Source: Locusta migratoria
Lineage: Eukaryota > Arthropoda > Insecta > Orthoptera > Acrididae
Direction of reading: 5' to 3'
NCBI GenBank assembly: GCA_026315105.1
Contig: CM048744.1
Span: forward strand, 930,309,503-930,373,502
Length of the DNA stretch: 64,000 bases
Shown: positions 49,788-60,982 of the stretch, in pieces
How positions within the stretch are numbered: the stretch's first letter is position 1
How the letters are laid out: each line of letters begins with the position of its first letter
The notes under the pieces: generated by a model
The model's input: the letters and a program-made list of their open reading frames with translations, nothing else
Databases searched by the model: none
Told to the model about the DNA's origin: nothing
Position numbers and translations under genes: made by a program

Positions 49788-50113
49788 AAACTTCCTGGCA
49801 GATTAAAATTGTGTGCCGGAACCGGGACTCGAACCTGGGACCTTTGCCTTTCGCGGGCAAGCGCACTACCTGCTATCCCGACACTACTCACGAAGCCGCC
49901 TCACAAGTTTGGAAAGTAGGAGGCGAGGTACTGGCGGAAGTAAAGTTGTGAGGCGGCATCGTGAGTCGTGTCGGGATAGCACAGTCGGTAGTGCGCTTGC
50001 CCGCGAAAGGCAAAAGTCCCAGGTTCGAGTCCGGGTTCCGGCACACAATTTTAATCTGCCAGGAAGTTTCATATCAGCGCACACTCCGCTGCAGAGTGAA
50101 GTTTCATTCTGGT
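49788..50113. mobile_element. foldback SINE dimer, exact 12-bp duplication
   Basis: Two tRNA-like units face each other. The left (minus) starts GAAACTTCCTGGCAGATTAA and carries CCGGGACTCGAACCTGGGAC. The right (+) carries GTCGGTAGTGCGCTTGCCCG, box B AGGTTCGAGTCCGGGTTCCG, and ends CCAGGAAGTTTCATATCAGC. TCATTGTAGTTG flanks the pair at 49776-49787 and 50114-50125, so it inserted as one unit. Confidence 0.92.
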
Positions 50114-50562
50114 TCATTGTAGTTGCTTCTGCTGCTGCTAGTAGGCGTTTTATTCATATTTTAATACTTATTGAATCAATACTGTCTCCTGTTAGTATTC
50201 ATTTGGTGTCGCTGCAGCCCTTCATATACTTGAAGTTATTCGAAATTGATACTGATTCTTCCAAAGAAGAAGAGCAGTAACAGTAATGTGTTTTAAGCAG
50301 GGCCGGATCTAGGACATTTGCCAAGGGGGGAGGGGGGGGCAAGCTTAAATTTCCCGCCCCTTCTTTCACCCCCCCCCCTGTAAGAATGGACTTTTTGACG
50401 CTAATTGGGTTACATATTTCTAAATAAATGTCACAATCTCACAACATGAATTTGTTTTATTGACTGAATTAAGATTAAAGGAAAACAGAACAATTTTAAT
50501 ACATACGAAAATATTATAAGATTACTCATCGTACAAAAATCAATTCAAAATTTCGCTTTTCG

Positions 50563-50612
<50 letters not shown>

Positions 50613-50699
50613 CAAAACTGTTTTTGATATCTCATTAGTTTAGAGAAGCAGCTCGTTTGTGCTCTATGGATATTATACTCAAATTTGTTAAGCAGTCGT

Positions 50700-51000
50700 G
50701 CTCCTCAAGTGTATTTAATTAGTTTCAGCTTGCTGGAACTTCTTTCTCCAGACGAAACAGAAACTAGAATGGTAAGATATATTTTAACGCTGTATTAAGG
50801 TTGGGATACCCCTCTAGCAATTTATTTTTATAAATTAAACTTAATGTTGATGATGCAGTGGAATCTTGCAAGGCTCTGTCTACTGCCAGCGCATGTTGTC
50901 TGAAACTTTCAAGTTCAAGTTCTTCCTCGCTAAGATCTTCTGCCAGTTCCGCTGCTTTGGCCTTCAAGTCCTCCACTTCCATTTCTCGAATTTGCACGCC
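50700..51000 (-). pseudogene. hAT transposase, hATC dimerisation end
   Basis: The minus strand reads IREMEVEDLKAKAAELAEDL, then SLIYKNKLLEGYPNLNTALK, YILPF, and after a frame break LVSVSSGERSSSKLKLIKYT. The last is the hATC signature (S..ERSFSKLKLIK), with the usual F replaced by S. It belongs to the hAT element around it. Confidence 0.82.
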
Positions 51001-51517
51001 ACACAGAAAACTAATTTTTGCACCAATTTTCTCAAGTGCGGTAAACCGTTACTAAGCTCTGTCAATTATTCCTTATTTTTTCTGTGACTGTTGGATACTT
51101 CATCCTCACAAAGCTCATCGGTCATTTTCTTCTTTCTTCGAATCCTTTTTTCGGAGAATACCGTTGATACCTCATTATCTTCTGCTAGCACTTTGGCCTC
51201 AGAAATAGCTTCAGAGGTACAAGAATCCCGGGAAGTTTTGAGAAAACCGAGAAGTCCTTGAATGTTTCGAACAGCTTTATCAATTGTAAAGTATTAACTT
51301 CGCAGAAACTGATTAACATGAGCAATTTATTTTAATATTGCATACCAGAATCAAGTTAAATAATGAATTTGAGTTTTCTCATATTTTTTTAAAATAGATC
51401 TTGTCTCTGGTTTTGTACCTGGTGTTGGCAATTTATAAGTTTATTTCTTCCAGGGCCTTCAAAACTTTATGAAAATGCTTGTAAACAGCTTCAACCGCAT
51501 CTACTCTTGCAGATCAC

Positions 51518-52031
51518 CTAGTCGTGCAGAATGTCTCCTGAATTTGCTCCTACTAAATTTAAAGAGTGAGCATCACATGGTACGAAATAGGCCAGTTCAT
51601 TCTTCAAAAGTATTCTCGACTGGACCCCTTTGTACTTTCCAGCCATGGTTGCCCCATTGTCATGAGACTGCCCTCTGCAGTATTTAACGTTCAACCCATC
51701 TTGTTCCAATTTCTGCAGTATCTCTTGACTAAGGCCTTCTCCTGTTTTGTCTGTAACTGTAAAAAAGTCAGTAAAACTTTCCACAACCTCAGTCATTCGA
51801 CTTGACATATAGAATTACTTGTGTCATCTGCGCATTGTGGCTGATATCTGTAGTGCAGTCAAACGTCAGTGAAAAGCATTTAGCAGCTAAAATATCTTTA
51901 GTTATATCTTGTTTTATTTTGTCAGCAATCAAGTCACGGAACTCATCTTGTATATTTTTGTAAAAATAGCTAATGTGGCCTTTCTTGTAGCGTTCAGTAC
52001 GCAGACGAAGGGGGACACTAAAGTATGACAT
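51518..52031 (-). pseudogene. hAT transposase, DUF4371 / RNase-H-like core
   Basis: The minus reading begins SYFSVPLRLRTERYKKGHIS, continues to LAAKCFSLTFDCTTDISHNA (first acidic region) and QMTQVILYVK. After a stop near 51790 it gives GEGLSQEILQKLEQDGLN, KYCRGQSHDNGATMAGKYKG (the second conserved region, family 'CRGQ.YDN...M.G.Y.G') and FVPCDAHSLNLV. Coding capacity is lost only at a few points, so the element is moderately old. Confidence 0.85.
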
Positions 52032-52164
52032 GAGATCAATTGTATTTAGAAATTTGCCGCTATGTGGATCACCATCTTCTTTTGTTCCTCTAAAAGGACT
52101 TCCTTCCTTAGCTAGAAAAAGGACAACATCAATAATACAGTGAGATTCCTCCTGTTTTATCTGG

Positions 52165-52860
52165 TCTTGCTGCCCAGTGTGCGATAATTATCAGGTGGGT
52201 TTGTCGGAGGACATCGAAAGAGTCGAAAGAAGGGCAGCTTGTTTTGTATTGTCGTGATACAGGGGAGACGGTGTCACGGAAATGATACAGGATCTGAGAT
52301 GGGAATCATTAGAACAAAGGCGCTTATCGCAGCGACATGGGCTGCTTACGAAACTACAATCGTCAACATTCTCCTCCGAATGCGAAAATATATTGTTGCT
52401 TCCCAGTTATATAAGTAGAAAAGATCATCTGAATAAATACGAGAAATCAGAGCTCGAACAGAGAGATTCAGATGTTCTTTCTTCCCGCGCACTATTCGAG
52501 AATGGAATGGAAGATAGATAGTATAAAAGTGGTCCGGAAGGAGTTAAGGAAGCTTAGGGTTTAACGTCCCGTCGACAGAGTGGTCATTAGAGACGGAGCT
52601 TACGTTCGGATTTTTGGGGAAGGATGGGGGAGGAAATCGGCCGTGCCCTTTGAAAGGAACCATCCCGGCGTTTGCCTGGAGCGATTTAGGGAAATCACGG
52701 AAAGCCTAAATCTGGATGGCCGGAGGTGGATTTGAACCACCAGTCTCCCGAATTCGAGTCCAGTGTCTTACCACTGCGCCACCTGGCTCGGTAAAAGTGG
52801 TCCGATGAACCCTCTGTCAGGTAGTTAAATGTGGTTTACAGTATCCTGTGTAGATGTCTA
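52165..52860 (+). mobile_element. CR1/Jockey-like LINE 3' end inside the hAT
   Basis: The + strand reads VGLSEDIERVERRAACFVLS, then VTEMIQDLRWESLEQRRLSQ. The 3' UTR ends near CCTGTGTAGATGTC, the same end as at 33500. It is 5'-truncated. The reading GLSEDIERV corresponds to GLTEDIEKV in the copy at 32520. Confidence 0.82.
52537..52791 (-). repeat. tRNA-like SINE (type 3), exact 13-bp duplication
   Basis: TAAAAGTGGTCCG flanks it at 52524-52536 and 52792-52804; that is LINE 3' UTR sequence. The minus strand has a tRNA-like head with GTGGCGCAGTGGTAAGACAC and box B region GGTGGTTCAAATCCACCTCC. This is the best copy of the family also seen at 28175 and 43755. Confidence 0.95.
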
Positions 52861-53574
52861 CCAATTCCACCGCTACCGAGAGAGGACTCTAGATCCTTAA
52901 TGCTTTTGACTTTCAATAAGAAGTGTGCGCACGTGAAATACATTTTTTTTATTAAAAAAAAATAAGGACTCGAACGTGTATTTACTTATGGAATAACGCA
53001 AACATCTCCCTCATTCTGGCTAATATGTAGTAGATTTTTATAAAGTTTGATTAGATGAAGTATCTGTGACAGGGCAACACTGAAGTCAGCAACCAGGAAT
53101 TTTAGTTTTGTTAAATGATTTCGGTATTTCTTGCAGTCATTTTACTTTTAATAATTCTGTGTCAGTTAATTTTATTATATTATACCAGAAAGATACATAC
53201 TGTAAAAAAAAAAAGCTTCGGTCAAAATTTGCCGCCCTCTGAATTCTGCCGCCCAGGGCAACAACTGCCACCTTTCGCCGCCCTAGATCCGGCCCTGGTT
53301 TTAAGGAATATTTGCATAGATGTTTGCTGAACTCGATATAAATTCTTAGATTTTGAATAGAGAAGTAAAAACGAATTGCCAAAGTAAAACAATTTTAAAA
53401 AGCGTAAACATACGGTACTTAGACAAAAATATGTGAATTTTTGAAGTTATGTGTAACAAATAGGTAAATTAGGAGGTTAAAAGATATCTAAAAAAAATTG
53501 ACAAAGGTATTCAGAATTTATTTGTAGAATATCACTACTTCAGTGTTGTTGTTGTTGTGTTGTTGTTGTGGTCT

Positions 53575-55389
53575 TCAGTCCGGAGACTGGTTTGATGCAG
53601 CTCTCCACAATACCCTATTCTGAGCAAGCCTCTTCATCTCCACATAAGAGCGACAACCTACATCTGTCTGAATCTGCTTACTGTATCCATCTCTTGGTCT
53701 TCCTCTGCGGTTTTTACCCCACACACTTCCCTCCAACGCTAAATTCACAATTCCTTGACGTCTAAGAATGTGTCCAACCAATCTATCCCTTCTTTTAGTC
53801 AAGGTTTGCCAGAAATTTCTCTTCTCCCCAATTCTGTTCAGTACCTCCTCATTAGTTACGCGATCCACCCACCTAATCTTCAGCATTCTTCTGTAGCACC
53901 ACATTTCAAGAGCCTCAATCCTCTTCCTGTCCGCACTGTTTATCGTCCATGTCTCACTCCCATACAAGGCAACACTCCACACAAATGCCTTCAGAAAGGA
54001 CTTCCTTAGGCTTAAATCAATATTCGAGGTTAACAAATTTCTCTTTTTCAAGAATGCTTTTCTACCCATTGCCATTCTGCATTTTATATCCTCTGTATTG
54101 TGACCATCATTTGTTATTTTACTGCCCAAGTAACAAAACTCATCTACCTCCTTTATTGCTTCATTTCCCAATCTAATTCCTTCAGCATCACCTGATTTTC
54201 TTACACTGCACTCCATTACCCTAGTTTTGCTCTTGTTAATGTTCATCTTATATGCACCTTTCAGCACACTGTCCATTCCGTTCAATTGCTCTTCCAGGTC
54301 CTTTGCTGTATCTGACAGAATTACTATGTCGTCGGCAAAACTCAATGTTATTAATTTTTCACCCTGAACTTTAATTCCTTCTCCAAATTTCTCCTTGCTT
54401 TCCTTTATAGCTTGCTCAATGTACAAATTGAATAAAAATGGAGAAAGACTACAACCCTGTCTTACTCCCTTTCCAACCACTGCATCCCTTTCATGCCCTT
54501 CAACTCTGACAACCGCTGTCTGGTTTTTGTACAAGTTGTAAATAACCTTACGCTCCCTATATTTTACTCCTGCTTGCTTCAGAACTTGAAAAAGTTTATT
54601 CCAATCAACATTGTCAAAAGCCTTCTCCAAATCTACAAAAGCTAGAAATGTAGGTTTGCCTTTTCTTAATCTATCTTCTAGGATAAGCCGTAAAGTGAGT
54701 ATTGCCTCCCGTGTTCCTACATTTCTCCTGAACCCAAACTGATCTTCCCCGAGGTCGGCTTCTACCAACTTTTCCATCCTTCTGTATATAATTCGTGTTA
54801 ATATTTTGCAACCATGACATATTAAACTGATGGTTCTGTAGTTTTCACACTTGACTGCACCTGCTTTCTTTGGAATGGGGATTATAACATTTTTCTTAAA
54901 GTCTGAGGGTACTTCACCTGTCTCATACATCTTACACACCAGGTGAAACAATTTTGTCATGGCTGATTCTCCCAGAGACTTCAGTAGCTCTGAGGGAATA
55001 TCATCTACTCCAGGGGCCTTGTTTCGACTTAGGTCTTTCAGGGCTCTGTCAAATTCTTCTCTCAGTACAGTATCTCCTATTTCATCTACATCCTCTTCCC
55101 TTCCTACAATATTGTTGCTAAGTTCATTTCCTTTGTAGAGCCCCTCTATATACTCTTTCCACCTTTCAGCTTTCCCTTCTTTGCTGAGAACTGGTTTTCC
55201 ATCAGTGTCCTTGATATTCATAGAGCTGTTTTTCTTATCTCCAAATGTTTCTTTTATTTTCCTGTAGGCTGTATCTATTTTTCCCCTATTTATACATTCT
55301 TCTACATCCTTGCATTTGCCTTCTAGCCACTCCTGCTTAGCCATTTTGCACTTCCTGTCAATCTCATTTCTTAGTCGTCTGTACTCCAT
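53575..55389 (-). CDS. RTE reverse transcriptase and C-terminal domain, 604 open codons
   Basis: RT motifs with residue positions: RNKAPGVDDIPSELL near 123; ENYRTISLICHG near 182; FVDLEKAFDNVDW at 251; GVRQGCSLSPFLFN at 308; and FADDIVILSD at 351 with both catalytic Asp. A C-terminal domain follows, with ALYGSETW, MWCYRRMLKIRWVDRVTNEE and NRRGRPRD. The protein would make cDNA at a nicked target (target-primed reverse transcription). The first Met is internal; the natural frame continues upstream into the linker and endonuclease but is broken near 55390-55480. It is the longest open frame in the window. Confidence 0.92.
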   Translation of the reverse strand: MEYRRLRNEIDRKCKMAKQEWLEGKCKDVEECINRGKIDTAYRKIKETFGDKKNSSMNIKDTDGKPVLSKEGKAERWKEYIEGLYKGNELSNNIVGREEDVDEIGDTVLREEFDRALKDLSRNKAPGVDDIPSELLKSLGESAMTKLFHLVCKMYETGEVPSDFKKNVIIPIPKKAGAVKCENYRTISLICHGCKILTRIIYRRMEKLVEADLGEDQFGFRRNVGTREAILTLRLILEDRLRKGKPTFLAFVDLEKAFDNVDWNKLFQVLKQAGVKYRERKVIYNLYKNQTAVVRVEGHERDAVVGKGVRQGCSLSPFLFNLYIEQAIKESKEKFGEGIKVQGEKLITLSFADDIVILSDTAKDLEEQLNGMDSVLKGAYKMNINKSKTRVMECSVRKSGDAEGIRLGNEAIKEVDEFCYLGSKITNDGHNTEDIKCRMAMGRKAFLKKRNLLTSNIDLSLRKSFLKAFVWSVALYGSETWTINSADRKRIEALEMWCYRRMLKIRWVDRVTNEEVLNRIGEKRNFWQTLTKRRDRLVGHILRRQGIVNLALEGSVWGKNRRGRPRDGYSKQIQTDVGCRSYVEMKRLAQNRVLWRAASNQSPD

Positions 55390-55434
55390 TTTGCCTGTTT
55401 CATTTACCGTACTGCATTTTTATATTTTCTCCTT

Positions 55435-55794
55435 TCATCGATTAAATTTAGTATCTCCTGTGATATCCAAGGATTTTTTTGTAGGTCTTGCCTTCGTACC
55501 TATTTTGTCCTCTGCTGTCTTCACTATTTCATCTCTCAATGCTACCCATTCCTCCTCTACTGTTTTATTTTCCCCTGTTTCTGTCAATTGTTGCCTAAAG
55601 CTCCCTCTGAAATTCTTAAGAACCTCAGGATCCTTCAATTTATCCAGGTTCCATCTCCTTATTTTCCTACCTTTTTGAAGTTTCTTTAGTTTCAGCCTAC
55701 AGTTCATAACCAGCAAGTTATGGTCAGAGTCTATATCTGCCCCTGGGTATGTCTTACACTGTAAAACCTGGTTCCGAAATCTATGTCTTACCAT
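55435..55794 (-). pseudogene. RTE endonuclease end and linker, frame-shifted segment
   Basis: It reads VRHRFRNQVLQCKTYPGADI, SDHNLLVMNCRLKLKKLQKG, then EWVALRDEIVKTAEDKIGTK. It continues the endonuclease (SDHN motif) in a different frame from 55781-56635, because of one extra T near 55824 relative to copy 1. A second shift, in a T run near 55470, separates it from the RT frame. Confidence 0.85.
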
Positions 55795-56635
55795 TATAAA
55801 GCCTATCTGGTATCTCCCGGTGTCTCCTTGGTCTCTTCCACGTATACAACCTTCTTTTGTGATTCTTGAACCAGGTGTTTGTTATAACTAAATTATGTTC
55901 TGTGCAAAATTCTACCAGGTGGCTTCCTCTTTCATTCCTTTTTCCCAGACCATATTCACCTACTATCTTCCCTTCCCTTCCTTGTCCTACTACCGAATTC
56001 CAGTCTCCAATAACAATTAAGTTTTCCTCTCCCTTAATTGTCTGAATAATTTCCTTTAGCTCCTCATATATTTCTTCGATTTCCTCAACATCGGCAGAGC
56101 TAGTTGGCATATAAACCTGTACTACTGTTGTCGGTGTTGGCTTCGTATCTATCTTGACAATGATAATGCGATCACTGTGCTGGTCATAGTAGTTTACCCG
56201 CATTCCTATTTTCTTATTCATTATCAATCCTAATCCAGTGATACCCCCAATTGATTTTGTATTTATAATCCTGTACTCACCTGACCAGAAATCCTGTTCA
56301 TCCTGCCACCGAACTTCACTGATCCCCACTATATCTAACTTCAACCTATCCATTTCCCTTTTTAAATTTTCTAATTTTCCTACTCGATTAAGGGATTTAA
56401 CATTCCACGCACCGACCCGTAGAATGCCAGTATTGTCTTTCCTGATGATCACATCCTCCTGAGTAGTCCCCGCCCGGAGATCCGAATGGGGGACTATTTT
56501 ACCTCCGGAATATTTTACCCGAGAGGATGCCATCATCATATGTTCATACAGTAGAGCTGCATGTCCTCGGGAAAGGTAACGGCTGTAGTTTCCCCTTGCT
56601 TTCAGCCGTTCGCAGTAGCTGTGTGGCAAAGCCAC
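55781..56635 (-). CDS. RTE apurinic-type endonuclease, 284 open codons
   Basis: APE-type motifs: RVGAWNVKSLNR (Asn at residue 79), LDIVGISEVRW (catalytic Glu at 107), QVYMPTSSADVEE, LIVIGDWNSVVG (210-214) and HNLVITNTWFK. The protein would nick target DNA to prime RT. The final residues after YTWKRP are out of frame owing to a one-base insertion. Upstream, MASSRVKYSGGKIVPHSDLR is the usual N-terminal stretch of this family. Confidence 0.9.
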   Translation of the reverse strand: MALPHSYCERLKARGNYSRYLSRGHAALLYEHMMMASSRVKYSGGKIVPHSDLRAGTTQEDVIIRKDNTGILRVGAWNVKSLNRVGKLENLKREMDRLKLDIVGISEVRWQDEQDFWSGEYRIINTKSIGGITGLGLIMNKKIGMRVNYYDQHSDRIIIVKIDTKPTPTTVVQVYMPTSSADVEEIEEIYEELKEIIQTIKGEENLIVIGDWNSVVGQGREGKIVGEYGLGKRNERGSHLVEFCTEHNLVITNTWFKNHKRRLYTWKRPRRHREIPDRLYNGKT

Positions 56636-56861
56636 ATTAGCTGATGTTACAAGGCCAGCTCAGTCAATCATCCAGACTGTTGCCCCTGTAACTACTGAAA
56701 AGGCTGCTGCCCCTCTTCAGGAACCACACGTTTGTCTGGCCTCTCCACAGATACCCCTCTGCTGTGGTTGCACCTACGGTACGGCTATCTGTATCGTTGA
56801 GGCACGCAAGCCACTCCACCTCGGCAATGTCTGTGGTTCATGGGAGTGGCACTACTTCAGT

Positions 56862-57398
56862 ATGCTAGTTTAATAAAGTTCTTGCGTTAGGTGAAATGCA
56901 GCAATTTCAGTAGCAAGCTATACAGTTTTGTACTCTTTTGTTCTCTCGACACAATTGGAATTTATCATTGCAGACCGTTTAGAAGACGACGGTATTCTCC
57001 TAACATTCACTGTAGGCCTAGTTTAAAACTTTACGATAAACCTTGTGCTTTTGACTCAGTACTATGTGGAGTGGTTTCTACGTTTTAGTATTTCCTTAAA
57101 GTTGAATATTTCATCTATTCCGTAGCCATTATTACCCGACATTGATACCATTAAGAGTTCTGCCTTCCAAAAGGGTTTTACTGTTTGTGAATAAAATAAA
57201 CAGTCAGCAACCGATTTTCCAGACCTCATTTGTGCGGATTCGCGATTACCCTGATTCATTGACGTTTAGACATCAGTTTGTGATACGATGCCACATAATT
57301 TTTAGTCTTGTCCCCCACCCCGAAAATATATGCTATATTCCTCACTGCCCTGATTGTCAGTCACAAACAAAATATCTTTCGTTCATGCTGTAGCAATT
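56862..57398. other. intron stretch, nothing recognised
   Basis: Short open frames on both strands (57062-57259 minus, 57142-57393 plus) overlap and match no family known to me. Confidence 0.45.
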
Positions 57399-57403
57399 GG
57401 CGC

Positions 57404-58607
57404 CAGGGTTGCCAGATTTTTCCACTGCTCTGTCGCCAAATTTTAAACAAAAAATAGCCAATATATCGCCATATTTTTCAATAAAATGCCTAAATGTGTC
57501 CACCTTTTCCTCAGTAAAAATAGTCAAGTAGGCCTATCGCAATTTATAATCAGTTAACGCCATTATGCTATGGTATTATGTCGTGTGTCTCGACAACAAT
57601 AATTCTGAAATTCAGGGAGTAAGTTTGTTACTGAGTAACAAGTAACACAAACTACGGCGCTCTTAAATTCATAGACACCAGACTGGACATTCCAAGAGAC
57701 CTCGTTCTTAAAGGAAACATATATGAGTCCAGCCAGGAACTAAACCCACACACACCACCAACTGATCAACGTATCCAGTCGAAATATAGTCATATTGTAA
57801 ATGTAAGAGGAGACTCGAGAGATATAGTGAATATTAAATTTAAACAGATATATATTTCACTATCATACGTATTAATTTCAGAACTGATAAAATCGTAACA
57901 TAAAAGTATTTAAGAATCATTCTACCAAACATACACAAGGGAAGTTCTGATGCATAGCTTCGATTACTAATCACTTATATCTTCTTTACAGGCCATGAGA
58001 ACTACAGGGAAATTACCGAGTGTTCGATACTGACATTTATATCTGCAAACCATTGATAACTACTGTGAAGTGCGTAGCAAAGGACTTGTCTCATAGTAGC
58101 AGTTATTATGAATTTCTGTTGTGGTGACAAGGCGCGCAAAAAAATTACTGTTTAAATGGCTCTGTGCATGCTGTAATCCTCGCGATGTCTACGGCAGCCG
58201 TACATATGGGGTTGTAGTATATTTTAGGAGTCATCATTTACAACCTATTCTTGAACCTATGTAAGCAGGCTCCTCGAGGTATTTTACGTCAATGTCTGCA
58301 AGTTTAATTTCTTTGCATCTCTATGACATTCTCTCAAAGATACGTGCAGATAATTGTGGCAACTTCTATAGTGTGATTACATTTCCCCAGTATTCTAGCG
58401 ATGTTCAGTCAGTTTCATTTATACAATGTCTCAAGAGGGAAAGCTTTAAATTCGTCTTATTTGAAGTAAAATAAAATAGCCTTTAAGTCGCCAACTAATT
58501 CTTTTACTAGCCACATTTAATCGCTAGTCGCCATAAAGCTAAAATGGCTATTATCCTAAGAAGAAGATAGCCAAGAATGCGAAAAATCGCCACACCTGGC
58601 AACCCTG
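57404..58607. mobile_element. DNA element with CAGGGTTGCCAG inverted ends
   Basis: The left end CAGGGTTGCCAGATTTTT and right end CCTGGCAACCCTG are inverted, with further matching words inward (AAATAGCCAATATATCGCCA and CTATTTT.GCTTTATGGCGAC-like). GCGC lies outside both ends. The core has no transposase. The ends resemble hAT-type termini, but an 8-bp duplication is not seen, so the superfamily is open. Confidence 0.68.
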
Positions 58608-60800
58608 GCGCCGAAACTACCCGCTCACTTGGCACAGTGCTGCCAACTCTAAAGAAATATTTTATGCCAAATCTTATATTATGAAAATGCCAAAAACTTT
58701 TATAGTTTACGGAAAATACAGTTCAAAAAGTAAACACAGTTACCTCAACTACCCAAAAATTATCACTGCAAGGGGAATGATTATTAATAACACTTATTAG
58801 TGATACATTACAATACTACATAAATAAATAAATAAAAGAGCTATACTAAAATTTTATTACTCCATGAATTTCGATAGTCAATTATAATCACTAATGTGAC
58901 TTCACCATCACGCATTAAATAGTTGTCAACGAAAAAAATAAAATAAAAAAATCAACAACAGTGAGTCCGCAGAGTTAACTGCAGTCTGCAGTGTTGTCTG
59001 CTTTGTTGCTGGGGTAAGGCATTTGTGTCTGTGTTTTGTTGCTCCATTTTAATTTTTTATTTTTTTAATTCGCACTGGTAAGTTTGCAGGATTGTTGCTA
59101 GAGGTATCTACTACGCTAATCCGATATAGGAAGCAGGTTAAGATATCGTTAGGGCCATAAATGCAGGCTGTTGTTGCTTGTACTACACTACATCTGGAGA
59201 TGAAGCTTCCTCTCTCGCTTACTTACCAGTACCGGCACCCTCACTCCTGTACGAACACGGAATGCGGCTCGGAAGGAACGCAGCGCAGCGTTTCTATGCA
59301 ACAGTAGGCTACCCACCAGCGCTGCACACGCTACTTCACATCCGTGCATGGTTCTAATCGCTAAGACCTAGGTACACGCCACAACCAGTAGTCAGTATTA
59401 CTCCTTACAAAATTTGTATCAGACCATAGGGTCAAAGTGATAGCTGTTCTTATATCCACGACAGTGACCTTATATGTTTATCCTGGCCTGAGAAAAAGTT
59501 CCTTTAAAAAAATCATAAGAACTTTTGTTCTGGATGATTGAAAAATTAAGTTATTTCAGAATCCACTACCAACACATCTACATAAAAAAATCAACAGTTC
59601 TTCAACATTGGAGAAATATATTTCAAGTAATATAGTGTTAAAGTGAACAGTTTCTTCTGGAGACGCTCAAATCTGTGCAATCCATACTAGGCCTGCAGTA
59701 TAGTATAAAGTAATATAATTTAAATTTAAAAGCAAATTACTCCATGTAGCCATGAGGCTAAAACAAGAAAGAACAAGAAAAATATTATACTTTTCAAAAG
59801 GGCTACCGATTCACATATTATTAAAACCTAAGCTTGAACTTCATTGTAAAACATCTGATAGTAGGTCTTAGAGATTCAGAGCATATGTTGATTAAATTTT
59901 ATCTTCACAAACAGTGCATTTAAATAAGTATTTCTTGAAACAAGCTGTAATAAAATATAAGTTAAACAACTTGTATAAAAGGGAAGAAGTATACCTGCTT
60001 ATATCTACAGGAATTCCAGCTGTCTTTCATTGGGTGTAAATTGTGTTGTCACTCTATCAGAAAACATTTCTTTGTCATGTCTTCTTAATGAAACAAGTAT
60101 ATCTTTCTCCACCTATAGGAGAGCTCAGATGAGTTCTATGCATAGACACCAGAGTTAAGACATCCAAGTTTCATAGAGATCATTGGTTCAGGCGATTTAG
60201 TCCCTGTATTGCTCATAAATATGATTTTATCCACTGTTAAAATCAGTTCACATAATTTGTAAACTTCACTATAAACAACATCAAATGTATTTGATTTCTT
60301 ATAATTAGTAAAGGTTTGAGAATTTTAGAAGTAAATATAATACTTTCATTTCATGTATCAAATACAACATATCAAAATAGGAAACATATGGTTCTCTCAG
60401 TTCATAAAATACATTTGTTGGAAAGATTTCATCATAACTGGAAAAATGTTTAGAATGAAGTAAACCTCAATTTTGTTTGAACTATTTATGTCACCAGGAC
60501 TTTGGATAAAATTCTTAAAAATTAAAAATGACAGCCTCATGACAGTACCTTATCTCTGTCTAGGCCTTTCCCCATTTTCTGACCATAATTCATCAAATCC
60601 CATGTTTCCAATATTTTGCTGTGAACTAACAAAATCATTTACATTTCCATACCGTGACAAATGTCCATGTTCTTGCTTTGTGAAATTTCAGAAAGTATCT
60701 CTGAAAATGCAGAAAATGAATTGAACAGAATCAAGAAAAAGTTGGTTCGAGTCTTTGAGAGAAATCACATAAGGCCTGAAACCAAGTCGAGTCCTTTGCA
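58608..60800. other. AT-rich stretch without recognised genes or elements
   Basis: It opens with CAGTGCTGCCAACTCTAAAG at 58636, which resembles another DNA-element end but has no partner. A moderately GC-richer part lies at 59200-59400. A + strand open frame (60473-60724) matches nothing known. Most of the rest is AT-rich with no repeats visible by eye. Confidence 0.45.
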
Positions 60801-60982
60801 AGTGTGGCGCCTACTGGGGGCAGTGGAGCCCAATGATCACACACTTAACGGTACACATGCGTTATTCAATGTTGTCGATACAGCGAACAAGCACAGAGTA
60901 AATTATACATGGTGGATGATACAAGAAGAGCAAGAACCAAAGATAGTCAGACAGATATGACACTTGCATTGATAGCTAGTGC

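Larger units (their letters stand above)
50298..53297 (-). mobile_element. hAT transposon with exact 8-bp duplication, carrying nested LINE and SINE
   Basis: The ends are CAGGGCCGGATCTAGG and its inverse CCTAGATCCGGCCCTG. GTTTTAAG lies immediately outside both (50290-50297 and 53298-53305), the 8-bp duplication expected of hAT. The minus strand holds a DUF4371/ZMYM1-like transposase. A LINE 3' half (about 52165-52860) with its own SINE interrupts the coding region. G/C-rich runs near 50325-50380 and a T run at 50569-50608 lie near the left end. Confidence 0.95.
53545..56849 (-). mobile_element. near full-length RTE-type LINE (copy 2), exact 12-bp duplication
   Basis: CACTACTTCAGT flanks it at 53533-53544 and 56850-56861. 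In minus-strand order it has a 5' UTR of about 200 bp, endonuclease, linker, RT, C-terminal domain and a 3' end finishing GGACTGAAGACCACAACAAC plus further (CAA/ACA) units, the short-repeat tail typical of RTE. At 3.3 kb it has the size of a complete element. Two or three single-base frame breaks separate its frames. Confidence 0.95.
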
